From Aldehydirespirator sp965261105 (GTDB lineage: Bacteria; Actinomycetota; Acidimicrobiia; Acidimicrobiales; Aldehydirespiratoraceae): a DNA stretch of 64,000 bases. The stretch spans positions 744,001-808,000 of the forward strand of contig CBDHCM010000006.1 in NCBI GenBank assembly GCA_965261105.1, in the 5' to 3' direction. The translations under genes were made by a program, and so were the position numbers. Below are positions 30,363 through 37,883 of this stretch, in pieces (within the stretch, counting starts at the first letter, position 1; every line of letters starts with the position of its first letter). Under the pieces are notes generated by a model. The model worked only from the letters and a program-made list of their open reading frames with translations, was not told where the DNA came from and searched no databases.

Positions 30363-32291
30363 ATGCAGGGTACTGAGAAGCCGGATCGGGAGTTGTTGGA
30401 CGTGTTGGGCTTGTGCGGGGGTCTGGTGCGGGTGGGGTCGGTTTACCGGTTTTTGGCCGAGAACCGTCTGAGGCTGTTTCCTGACGGGTTGTTCGCTGAC
30501 TTGTTCGGGGGTCGGGGCCGGCCGTCGGTGCCGGGTTCGGTGGTGGCGACGGTGCTGGTGTTGCAGGCGCTGGAGGGGTGCTCTGACCGTGAGGCTGTTG
30601 AGCGGCTGCGGTGTGATCTGCGCTGGAAGGCCGCTGCGGGCCTGTCGGTGGACGATGCGGGGTTCCATTACAGCGTGTTGTCGCTGTGGCGGCACAGGCT
30701 GCGCGTCAGCGGCCGCCCGCAGCGGGTCTTTGACGCGGTGCGGGATCTGGCGGGGTCCTGCGGGGCGCTGGCGGGGAGCCGGCGGCGGGCGTTGGACTCC
30801 ACGGTGCTGTATGACGCGGTGGCGACGCAGGACACCTACACGATGATCGCCGCGCAGATACGGCGCTGTCGGCGGTTGATCGCTGAGACGGCGGGCCTGG
30901 AGTTGATGCTCGACTATGGCCTGGGGGCCAAGCCGTCTTGTGACTGGTCTGACCCCGGGGAGCGGGCCTGGCTCATAGACGAGCTGGTCACAGACGCCTG
31001 CGCGGTGCTCGCTGAGACGGCGGGCCTCGAGCTCACAGACGAACAGGCCGACGCGGCGGCGCTGCTGGCCGCGGTGGCCGGCCAAGACGTCGAGGCCGAC
31101 CCCGAGGTGCCGGGGCGCCGGCGCATCGCGCGCCGCACAGCCGCGGGCCGGGTGATCTCCACCGTGGACCCCGAGTCCCGCCACGCACACAAGACCCGCT
31201 CTGTGCGCCGCGACGGCTACAAGGCCCACATCGTCGCAGAGCCCGACACCGGCATCATCACCGCCGCAGAGCTCACCGCAGCCGACGCCTCCGACGCCAG
31301 AGTCGGCGCCCGGCTCCTCAACACCGACCCCACCCACCACACCGACACCGGCCACGACGACACCGACACCGGCCACGGCCACACCGGCAGCGGCCACACC
31401 GGCAGCGACACCGGCAGCGACACCGGCAGCGACCACACCGGCAGCGACCACACCGGCAGCGGCCACACCGGCAGCGGCCACACCGGCAGCGGCCACACCG
31501 GCAGCGGCCACACCGGCAGCGGCCACACCGGCAGCGGCCACACCGGCAGCGGCCACACCGGCAGCGGCCACACCGGCAGCGGCCACGACCACACCGACAG
31601 CGACGACACCGACGACACCGACACCGACACCACCGACACCGGCGACACCGGCGACACCGACACCGACACCGGCGACACCGACACCGACACCGACACCACC
31701 GACACCGGCGACACCGACACCGACACCGGCGACGACGGGGGCTGGTTGGTGCTGGCGGACTCCGCGTACGCGTCGGGCGAGGCGCTCGAGTCGTTCACAG
31801 ACGCCGGATGGGACACCGCCATCAAGCCCATCGAGCGCCGCCCGCCGATAGCGGGGGGCTTCACCCGAGAGGACTTCGGCATCGACACCGACGCGCAGAC
31901 CGTGACCTGCCCCGCCGGGCACACCAGGCCCGTCACGTCGGGCGCGGCCCGTTTCGGCAGGCTCTGCGACGGCTGCCCGCTCAGAGCGCGCTGCACCACC
32001 TCACAGCGGGGCCGCAGCGTCGCCGTGGACGCCCACGAGGCCCACCGCCGCGCCAACAAGGCCCGCTGGCGGCAGCCGCTGACCCAGGCCGCCTACCGCC
32101 GGCACCGGCCCATGGTCGAACGCTCCATCGCCTGGCTCGCACGGGGCAAAGCCAGACGCGTCCCCTACCGCGGCGTCGCCGCCAACCACCTGTGGCTCAC
32201 CAACAGAGCCGCCGCCGTCAACCTCGTTCGCCTCGCCAACCTCGGCGTCGCCCACAACGGCACCGGATTCGCCCTCCCCGCCGCCGGCTGA
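30363..32291 (+). CDS. IS1182-family DDE transposase with large repeat insert
   Basis: 642 residues from ATG 30363. The N-terminal domain (VYRFLAENRLRLFPDGLFADLFGGRGRPS, then LQALEGCSDREAVERLRCDLRWK) is typical of IS1182 transposases. The DDE residues are probably Asp145 (RALDSTVLYDAV), Asp466 (VLADSAYASGEA) and Glu586 (MVERSIAWL). A Cys-containing segment CDGCPLRARCTT precedes the last one. Between SDARVGARLLNTDP and WLVLADSAY, where relatives have a short loop, about 130 residues of His/Thr/Gly/Ser then Thr/Asp/Gly repeats are inserted. The frame is open throughout, so the enzyme may still work. Confidence 0.9.
   Translation: MQGTEKPDRELLDVLGLCGGLVRVGSVYRFLAENRLRLFPDGLFADLFGGRGRPSVPGSVVATVLVLQALEGCSDREAVERLRCDLRWKAAAGLSVDDAGFHYSVLSLWRHRLRVSGRPQRVFDAVRDLAGSCGALAGSRRRALDSTVLYDAVATQDTYTMIAAQIRRCRRLIAETAGLELMLDYGLGAKPSCDWSDPGERAWLIDELVTDACAVLAETAGLELTDEQADAAALLAAVAGQDVEADPEVPGRRRIARRTAAGRVISTVDPESRHAHKTRSVRRDGYKAHIVAEPDTGIITAAELTAADASDARVGARLLNTDPTHHTDTGHDDTDTGHGHTGSGHTGSDTGSDTGSDHTGSDHTGSGHTGSGHTGSGHTGSGHTGSGHTGSGHTGSGHTGSGHTGSGHDHTDSDDTDDTDTDTTDTGDTGDTDTDTGDTDTDTDTTDTGDTDTDTGDDGGWLVLADSAYASGEALESFTDAGWDTAIKPIERRPPIAGGFTREDFGIDTDAQTVTCPAGHTRPVTSGAARFGRLCDGCPLRARCTTSQRGRSVAVDAHEAHRRANKARWRQPLTQAAYRRHRPMVERSIAWLARGKARRVPYRGVAANHLWLTNRAAAVNLVRLANLGVAHNGTGFALPAAG
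31337..31734 (+). repeat. In-frame minisatellite inside the transposase gene
   Basis: The central part has eight exact head-to-tail copies of the 15-mer GGCCACACCGGCAGC (31461-31580), coding GHTGS. Earlier copies vary (GACCACACCGGCAGC, GACACCGGCAGC). After 31595 the unit becomes GACACC or GACACCGGC steps, coding TD and TGD. All unit lengths are multiples of three, so copy-number changes keep the frame. Confidence 0.95.
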
Positions 32292-32453
32292 CCCCGACCG
32301 GCGCCGCGCCCGCGCCCGGCCACACCCGCCCAAGCCGCGACAAGCCGACACCGGCGCAACCGCCCGAACCACCACCCCCGACCCGACAGCTGACAACCCG
32401 GTTGCTCAACAGTCTCCTAGACCGACCGGCGACCCATCGGCAGGACAAGAGTG

Positions 32454-33042
32454 ATGCAAATCGACATCGGGCAGTGGCAGGTCAGGAGCTATCGCGCCGA
32501 CGATGCCGCACCTCTGGCCCGGCACGCCAACAATTCCAGCGTGTCGCGCAACCTGCGTGACACATTCCCGCACCCGTACACGCTGTCCGATGCCGGGGAA
32601 TGGATTGCCGTCGCGACGCACCAGTCACCCGAGACAAATTTCGCCATCGCCTCTGTGACTGAGGTGATCGGCGGAATCGGACTCACGCTCCAGCGGGACG
32701 TCCATCGTCGTTCAGCGGAGATCGGCTACTGGCTCGGCGAACCGTTCTGGGGACGAGGCATCGCTGCGGAGGCATTGGCGGCGTTGCCGGCCGCTGTGGC
32801 GAACGGCATCCCTGCGGTTCTGGGGACGAGGCATCGCTGCGGAGGCATTGGCGGCAGTCTCCGAGTACGCCTTCGCCGAGCATGACCACGTGAGGCTGTT
32901 CGCATTCGTCTACGAAGGGAACCCGGCGTCAGCTCGGGTGTTGGAGAAGGCGGGCTACGTCTGCGAGGGGCGGCTGCGCAAGAGCGTCACCAAGGCCGCC
33001 CAGCCCCTCGACCAGTTCCTCTACGCCAGGATTGGCGACTAG
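32454..33042 (+). pseudogene. GNAT N-acetyltransferase gene broken by a 73-bp duplication
   Basis: The first frame reads a normal GNAT start (MQIDIGQWQVRSYRADD, EIGYWLGEPFWGRGIAAEALAA) and then leaves the family. A second frame, shifted by one, resumes with VSEYAFAEHDHVRLFAFVYE, then NPASARVLEKAGYVCEG, and ends at 33042. Between them 73 extra bases carry a repeat of the preceding 39. Deleting them restores one continuous frame of about 170 residues of the RimJ/RimL-like acetyltransferase type. The acetyl-CoA-binding loop is at the break, so neither fragment should be active. Confidence 0.88.
32744..32855 (+). repeat. 39-bp direct repeat flanking the GNAT frameshift
   Basis: Copies at 32744-32782 and 32817-32855, starting GTTCTGGGGACGAGGCATCG, are identical and offset by 73 bp. 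73 is one more than a multiple of three, which explains the frameshift. The 34 bp between them read GTTGCCGGCCGCTGTGGCG and onward and are not a copy of flanking sequence. Confidence 0.92.
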
Positions 33043-33485
33043 CGGTCATCTTCGGGCCAGTCTGCACGGCAGGGGCCGGTTGGGGGCGAAGGACAGGGCG
33101 AACTCGCGGCCCCAGGGCGGATCGGGGTCGAGCATGCTGTGGTCGAAGCGGTCCAGGAAGCGCTCGATCGCCCCCGGCCTCTACGTCTCGATGATCGAGG
33201 CTGCCATGGGCGAGTCGATCCGCGACGGCTCTGCCATGATCGAAGGGTTGCGAGGAGCGACCGGCGATCGCCCCCGGCCTTGGCCGGACACTCAGCAGCC
33301 GAGGGTGCAGTTAGCCGGACGGTGGCGTTGTCCGCAGTGCAGCGGGTGTGGACGTCTGTGCCATCCCGGACGCTGCCGCCGCTCAGTCACGAGGCGCTGT
33401 TGGTGCCGTAACTCGACCTGCAAATTCACGCGGCGGTCAGTAGGGTTGCTGCCCAGACGCATCGGACACACGGGGAACAGGATCC
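33043..33485. other. 443-bp region with decayed coding remnants
   Basis: No intact gene is seen. On the reverse strand a short frame ending at 33046 reads IERFLDRFDHSMLDPDPPWG and then REFALSFAPNRPLPC, which looks like a genuine protein C-terminus, but a stop lies just upstream near 33176. On the forward strand about 33310-33430 reads a Cys-rich segment (RWRCPQCSGCGRLCHPG) resembling a zinc ribbon, also without a gene around it. The region is probably debris of at least two lost genes. Confidence 0.5.
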
Positions 33486-34634
33486 ATGTCCAACGGCAGC
33501 AGTAGCAGCGGCTTGCACCTTCCTGATCTGTCAATCACTGGTTTCCGCGGCATCAAGTGTCTCTCCATCCCGCGACTTGGCCATGTCACGCTTCTCGCCG
33601 GACGAAACGGCGTGGGCAAGACAACGGTCCTTGAAGCGGTGCGCGTGTATGCAGCACGGGGCCGCTTGGCTGTTCTGAACGCGTTGCTAGAACAGCGTGA
33701 AGAGTTCTCGTCAGCGCTTGATGAAGACCATGACGCAGTCGACTTTCCTGACTTTACGGCACTGTTCTATGGTCGGAAAGCGGAGAGGGATCAAGCCATC
33801 TCTATCGGCCCAGGAGGTAGCACGGATAATGTACTAATCGCAGTGTCTTCACCGTCGGACTGGCAACCAGAACAAATGGATCTGTTTGCTGGCCTTGCTG
33901 CTGATAGTAATCTCCGAGCGCTCAAGATCGTGTTTCAAGAGCACGAGCACCTCTTGCCTTGGATTATCACTCAAGACGACTTTGTAACTCGCCAATCAAG
34001 ACACCAATTCTTAACAAGACTGCGTCACAGACAGTTCGAAGAAGGGGCACCTAGTCCCGTCGAATGTGGATCTCTAGGCGCCGGAATACCCAGCAATCAA
34101 CTGTTGGCTAAGCTCTGGGACAAGGTGGCCTTGACTGAGGATGAAGAGGGCGCAATAGAGGCCCTGCGACTCGTTCAGGGCAATGGCATTGAGCGAGTCG
34201 CAGTGGTTGGCGATCACCGATCGCATTACGGTAGAGCCCGGAGAACGGTCGTAAAGTTGTCTGATCAACCTAGCCCGGTGCCGTTGAAGAGTCTGGGTGA
34301 TGGCGCGACACGCGTCTTTGGCGTGGCCTTGGCCCTAGCAAATAGCCGAAACGGGTTCTTAGTGATCGATGAAGCCGAGAACGGCATACACCACTCGATA
34401 CAACAGGACTTCTGGAACATGATACTTAGAACTGCAGCTCGTAACAATGTACAGGTGCTGGCAACAACCCATAGTTGGGACTGCGTGACCGGCTTCGCTC
34501 GTGCGTCCCACAAACTCAAGGACGTTGAAGGCGTTCTCCTTCGACTTGAACGAGACAGGGACGAGGTTAGAGCAGTGGAGTATTCCGAGGATGACTTATA
34601 CATAGCTTCCGATCAACACATTGAAGTACGGTAG
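33486..34634 (+). CDS. AAA/SMC-like ATPase, first gene of a candidate defence pair
   Basis: 382 residues. LSITGFRGIKCLSIPRLGHVTLLAGRNGVGKTT contains the start typical of OLD/RecF-like ATPases and Walker A (39-46). The signature is SLGDGATRVFGVALAL, Walker B is FLVIDEAENGIHHS (Asp-Glu about 294-295), and the switch is ATTHSWD (about 327). There is no C-terminal nuclease domain: the protein stops where OLD proteins would continue with TOPRIM. The next gene, 4 nt later, supplies a TOPRIM-like protein. GC content and codon use are visibly lower than in all neighbours (codons such as ATA, AGA, TTA), suggesting horizontal gain. Function by analogy: a sensor/clamp ATPase activating a nuclease. Confidence 0.85.
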   Translation: MSNGSSSSGLHLPDLSITGFRGIKCLSIPRLGHVTLLAGRNGVGKTTVLEAVRVYAARGRLAVLNALLEQREEFSSALDEDHDAVDFPDFTALFYGRKAERDQAISIGPGGSTDNVLIAVSSPSDWQPEQMDLFAGLAADSNLRALKIVFQEHEHLLPWIITQDDFVTRQSRHQFLTRLRHRQFEEGAPSPVECGSLGAGIPSNQLLAKLWDKVALTEDEEGAIEALRLVQGNGIERVAVVGDHRSHYGRARRTVVKLSDQPSPVPLKSLGDGATRVFGVALALANSRNGFLVIDEAENGIHHSIQQDFWNMILRTAARNNVQVLATTHSWDCVTGFARASHKLKDVEGVLLRLERDRDEVRAVEYSEDDLYIASDQHIEVR

Positions 34635-34638
34635 ACAC

Positions 34639-35262
34639 ATGTCCGGCGAATCAGAGATGGCTCGCCTTCTCTTAGTAGAAGGACCCTCCGATAAGCATGT
34701 TGTAAGCCACCTTCGCAATAAGTACGAATCGCTGCCAAGCTTCAACATTCGGGACAAAGAGGGAATCGATAGGTTGATTCCCTCCATTTATTCTGAAGTT
34801 AACGCCCCGGATCGGATTGCTTTAGGCATCTTGGCGGATGCCAATGATAACCTGAGAAGTCGATGGGACTCGATAGCGCATCAACTTTCTCGAGCAGGCA
34901 TCGATGCACCGCCAGGTCCGGAACGCGAGGGTACGATCATCGAGGGCAGGATTCGAGTGGGGATCTGGTTGATGCCCGACAACCAAGCCCCCGGCGAGCT
35001 TGAAGACTTTGTCGTTCGATTGATTCCTGGATCTCCTGATCCCGACCCGGTTTGGCCTATGGCTAGAACCTACATTGACAGTATTCTGGAAGAGCACCGC
35101 AAGTTCAAGTCAAGCAAGAAACTGCGAGCCCAACTGTACGCGTGGCTAGCAGCGCGGAAGGAACCTCGGCAAATGGGCCTAGCCATCCATGCCGGAGATC
35201 TCGATGCGAATCAAGAAACTGCAATGGCGTTCGTAGAGTGGCTCAGAGGAACGTTCCGCTGA
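34639..35262 (+). CDS. DUF3226-family TOPRIM-like protein, second gene of a candidate defence pair
   Basis: 207 residues from ATG 34639. ARLLLVEGPSDKHVVSHL carries the TOPRIM glutamate (Glu14), and ALGILADANDNLRSRW the acidic pair (Asp67, Asp70). VGIWLMPDNQAPGELEDFV and the C-terminal AWLAARKEPRQMGLAI are hallmarks I recognise from DUF3226 proteins. TOPRIM folds bind metal and cut or join nucleic acid, but no activity is established for this family to my knowledge. It shares the lower GC of the ATPase gene. An alternative start at 34621 would overlap that gene. The pair looks like a split OLD-type system. Confidence 0.82.
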   Translation: MSGESEMARLLLVEGPSDKHVVSHLRNKYESLPSFNIRDKEGIDRLIPSIYSEVNAPDRIALGILADANDNLRSRWDSIAHQLSRAGIDAPPGPEREGTIIEGRIRVGIWLMPDNQAPGELEDFVVRLIPGSPDPDPVWPMARTYIDSILEEHRKFKSSKKLRAQLYAWLAARKEPRQMGLAIHAGDLDANQETAMAFVEWLRGTFR

Positions 35263-35265
35263 GGC

Positions 35266-35537
35266 GTGCCGGTTCCTATTCTGGTACTGCGACGACCCCG
35301 AGCAGCACCAACCGCTTTCCCGAGCTGTTCACCGCCGACGCAGTGTTCATCGAATAGCCCATCGATCACTTGGAGGGCCGCGAGGCCATAGCCGAGTGGA
35401 ATGAGGAGTACGCCCGCACCTGCGTCTGGTCCCGCCACTACGCGGTGAACCCGCTCATCGCCGTCGACGGCGCCGAGCAGATGCTGTGGGCCTCGGGCAC
35501 CTACATCGAGGAGAACCGCCGGGTCGACGGCCAGTGG
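35266..35537 (+). pseudogene. SnoaL/NTF2-like fragment with in-frame stop
   Basis: In frame with 35358, the sequence reads FPELFTADAVFIE, a TAG stop (35355-35357), then PIDHLEGREAIAEWNEEYA and RHYAVNPLIAVDGAEQMLWA, ending in GTYIEENRRVDGQW. This is a SnoaL-type polyketide-cyclase/NTF2 fold. Just upstream a different frame reads FLFWYCDDPEQHQPL, which looks like its start, implying a frameshift as well. The sequence stops abruptly at about 35537, where a truncated hydrolase gene on the other strand begins. Confidence 0.7.
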
Positions 35538-36120
35538 TGTCGCCCGAGCAGGTCAGGTCCACCCAGGGCGAGAGCAGCCCCAGGCGCTCGGGCATCGCCG
35601 CGCCGGTGTCCCTCAGGCAGACAGCAGTGGCCACCGCCAGTCCTCCTCCGGCCGATTCGCCGAACATCGCCGCCAGCCGGTACTCATTGCCCAGCTCAGT
35701 GGTCGCGGCCACGGCGTCCTCGACGGCCGCGGGGCAGCGGTGCTCGGGCGCCAGCCGGCAGTCCACCGACACCACGGGCAGCCCCGTCCGTTGCGCGACG
35801 GGAACGGCCACCGCCGCGTTGACCATCGGCGACCCGAGCAGGTAGGCACCGCCGTGAAGGTGCACGATTACCTCGTCACGGTCGAGCGCCGCCTCGTCCC
35901 GCGCGAACCAGACCACCGGGATCCCAGCCACCACGCCCTCGCGGTGGCACCACCGCCCCGGAATTTCATCGTTCACTGCCAGCCACTCGGCGTGCAGAAT
36001 CTCTCGCAATTGGCGCACGGCCACCGGGTCCGTCGCATCGAACTCAGCCGCGGGCTGGAGCGGGCCGAGCAGATGGGACCTGGCCTCTTCGCTCAGGTGG
36101 CTTGGTGGTTCGATGCGCAT
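35536..36120 (-). pseudogene. Alpha/beta-hydrolase fold-3 esterase, 3' truncated
   Basis: From ATG 36120 the product has the HSL-family oxyanion motif HLHGGAYLLGSP and the nucleophile elbow GESAGGGLAVA, and continues to LSPWVDLTCSGDT. There homology stops and the frame runs into the reverse complement of the SnoaL-like fragment. The catalytic Asp and His, which lie in the last 100 residues of such enzymes, are missing. About 195 residues of an expected 300 remain. The tail-to-tail junction with another truncated gene suggests one deletion or rearrangement removed both 3' ends. Confidence 0.8.
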
Positions 36121-36202
36121 GCGACGACCCAATGCAGCCGCGTGGCGCGCGCCAAGCCCGTCCTCGACCAAGAAGGTGCGCGGCCTTCGGCGGACGACGC
36201 CC

Positions 36203-37846
36203 CTACTCGGGGCGGGCAAGGAAGCGGTCGAGGACGTTGCCGGTGACGGTCTCGACCTGGGTGTCGCCTCGCGCCAGGGCGTGGCACCACTCCGTGGTTC
36301 CCGCGCAGAAGACCTCACCGTCGCCCTTGGCCATGGCGGTGATGACCGCGCTGCCGTAGCGGAGCTTGTCGCGGTTCTCGGGGGTGTCCTCGCCGTGGAT
36401 GGCCTCGGCTGCGAATGACAGGTCGCCGTCGGCTATCGAGATCAGGTTCCCGGCCTGGCCGTGGTCGTCCTCCTCGAGGGTCACCGGGGTCAGCGCCAGG
36501 ATCTCGAGGCCCTCGGGGGCGCCGTCGGCGCCGGTCGGATAGGGGAGGCCGCGGCGGAAGGTGTAGTCCACCCCGTCGGTCTCGTATCCCACCAGCGGCA
36601 CATCGCCGCCCAGGACATCGCCGTAGTACACGTCGGCGCCGGCGAAGGCCCAGTGGTCGGGCCGGTACACGATGAACCCGCCCGCGCCCCTGGGCGACAT
36701 CCCGCCCATGCGGGAGTAGACGCCCCGCAGGCCGTTGGCGCCGAAGGTGGTGACCGGGGGCCGGTCGATGTAATGGGCCTCGAACGCGCCGGTGCGCCGG
36801 TCGATGTCGCCGCTGTGGCGCTCGGGGTCGGCGTGGGCCGCATACTTGTGGCACACCTGGGTGTGCAGGCCGTCCTCCATGCGCACCTGCCACACGATGT
36901 TGCCCGCAAGGCGCGCGTAGCGGCCTCCGCTGGTGATGAACCGGTCGAGCACGGCGCGGCCCGCAGCCGTCCAGTACTCGTCGTGGCCGGTGGTGACCAC
37001 GGCCCGGTAGGTGTCGAGCAGGCCGGGGTCGCGGTCCAGGTCCCACTGCGACAGCAGCTCGGGCTGGTAGCCGTTGGCCTCCAGCCAGCGGAAGGTCAAC
37101 GCGTCGTAGCGTGCCCATCCGGCGGCCACCGTCCATACCGAGTAGCCGTGGCTGATGGCCCAGTCCGCGGCCGGCACCCCCACCGCCGCGCCCACCGGCG
37201 GGGGAGGCTGGGCCAGGCGGGGCGCGCCCACCGGGGTGCGGATCAGGCCCCGCGACCAGGGCCGCATGAAGCTCAGCCGGGGCTTGAAGCTCTTCTCGCG
37301 CACCTCCAGCGGATCGGCGGTGTGGTCGATGTACTCGTCGGAGAAGTACCCGCAGCCCCCGCCCCAGTCGTTGTACTCCTGCCAGGTGTAGGTGGCTGCC
37401 ACCATGGCCAGCTTCGAGCGTTGGCCGGGCACTGCGGGCCGCAGCACGAAGAAGGCGTCCTGGGTGACCTCGCGGCCTCCGGCCTCGGCCCGCAGCACCA
37501 CGATGTAGCCGCCGGAGGCCCAGCCGTCCGGAACCTCGAAGGACGCGCTCCGGGGCCATCCGCAGCCGGAGGCGACCACGTCGGCGGGGACCGCGCCGCG
37601 GGTGCCGAACAGCCCGCTCTGCTCGTGCACCTTCTCGAAGGCGTGCCCGTCGCGCCACACCTCGAAGCCCCACGCCGGTGCGGTGGTGGAGACGTGCAGG
37701 CCGACCGTCTCGCCGGGGGCGTAGCTCGGCCGGTCGGTGTAGCCCCAGATCTCGAGCGCCTCGGGGTCCGGGGTGGGGCCCTCAGCGGTGATCCGCTCCA
37801 GCCAGGTGAGCCACTGGCCCTCGGAGGAGCCTCTCTCCACGGTCAC
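36203..37846 (-). CDS. N,N-dimethylformamidase large-subunit-like protein
   Basis: 547 residues. The N-terminal part is beta-rich (YTDRPSYAPGETVGLHVST). The central and C-terminal part matches the DMFase beta-subunit family: WQEYNDWGGGCGYFSDEY, SVWTVAAGWARYDALTF, VTTGHDEYWTAAGRAVLDRF and GGRYARLAGNIVWQVRMED. The characterised enzyme hydrolyses dimethylformamide; relatives of this length are found widely in actinobacteria without a known substrate. It follows the alcohol dehydrogenase gene by 37 nt and closes a four-gene catabolic run (Ldh-type, VOC, dehydrogenase, this gene). Confidence 0.78.
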   Translation of the reverse strand: MTVERGSSEGQWLTWLERITAEGPTPDPEALEIWGYTDRPSYAPGETVGLHVSTTAPAWGFEVWRDGHAFEKVHEQSGLFGTRGAVPADVVASGCGWPRSASFEVPDGWASGGYIVVLRAEAGGREVTQDAFFVLRPAVPGQRSKLAMVAATYTWQEYNDWGGGCGYFSDEYIDHTADPLEVREKSFKPRLSFMRPWSRGLIRTPVGAPRLAQPPPPVGAAVGVPAADWAISHGYSVWTVAAGWARYDALTFRWLEANGYQPELLSQWDLDRDPGLLDTYRAVVTTGHDEYWTAAGRAVLDRFITSGGRYARLAGNIVWQVRMEDGLHTQVCHKYAAHADPERHSGDIDRRTGAFEAHYIDRPPVTTFGANGLRGVYSRMGGMSPRGAGGFIVYRPDHWAFAGADVYYGDVLGGDVPLVGYETDGVDYTFRRGLPYPTGADGAPEGLEILALTPVTLEEDDHGQAGNLISIADGDLSFAAEAIHGEDTPENRDKLRYGSAVITAMAKGDGEVFCAGTTEWCHALARGDTQVETVTGNVLDRFLARPE

Positions 37847-37883
37847 GGCTGCCGCGCCGGGGTTTGCATGAGCGGGCGGCCCA

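Larger units (their letters stand above)
30297..32416 (+). mobile_element. IS1182-like insertion sequence, 2120 bp
   Basis: Left end GAGACTGTTGAGTAATCCGG and right end (reverse complement) GAGACTGTTGAGCAACCGGG form terminal inverted repeats with 12 perfect bases, then three mismatches in eight. CTAG lies directly outside both ends (30293-30296 and 32417-32420), a 4-bp target duplication. One transposase gene fills most of the element; 125 bp at the right end are non-coding and C-rich. Both ends being intact suggests a fairly recent insertion. Confidence 0.92.

Noticed and set aside
31461..31580. CRISPR-like array
   Set aside because: The 15-bp units are contiguous with no spacers and encode part of a transposase.
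33300..33430. Zinc-ribbon protein gene
   Set aside because: The Cys-rich stretch has no plausible start and no family context. It is treated as debris within the remnant region.
33486..35262. Calling the ATPase/DUF3226 pair a PARIS system
   Set aside because: PARIS uses AriA with AriB of DUF4435. The second protein here carries DUF3226 features instead, so I leave it as a related candidate.
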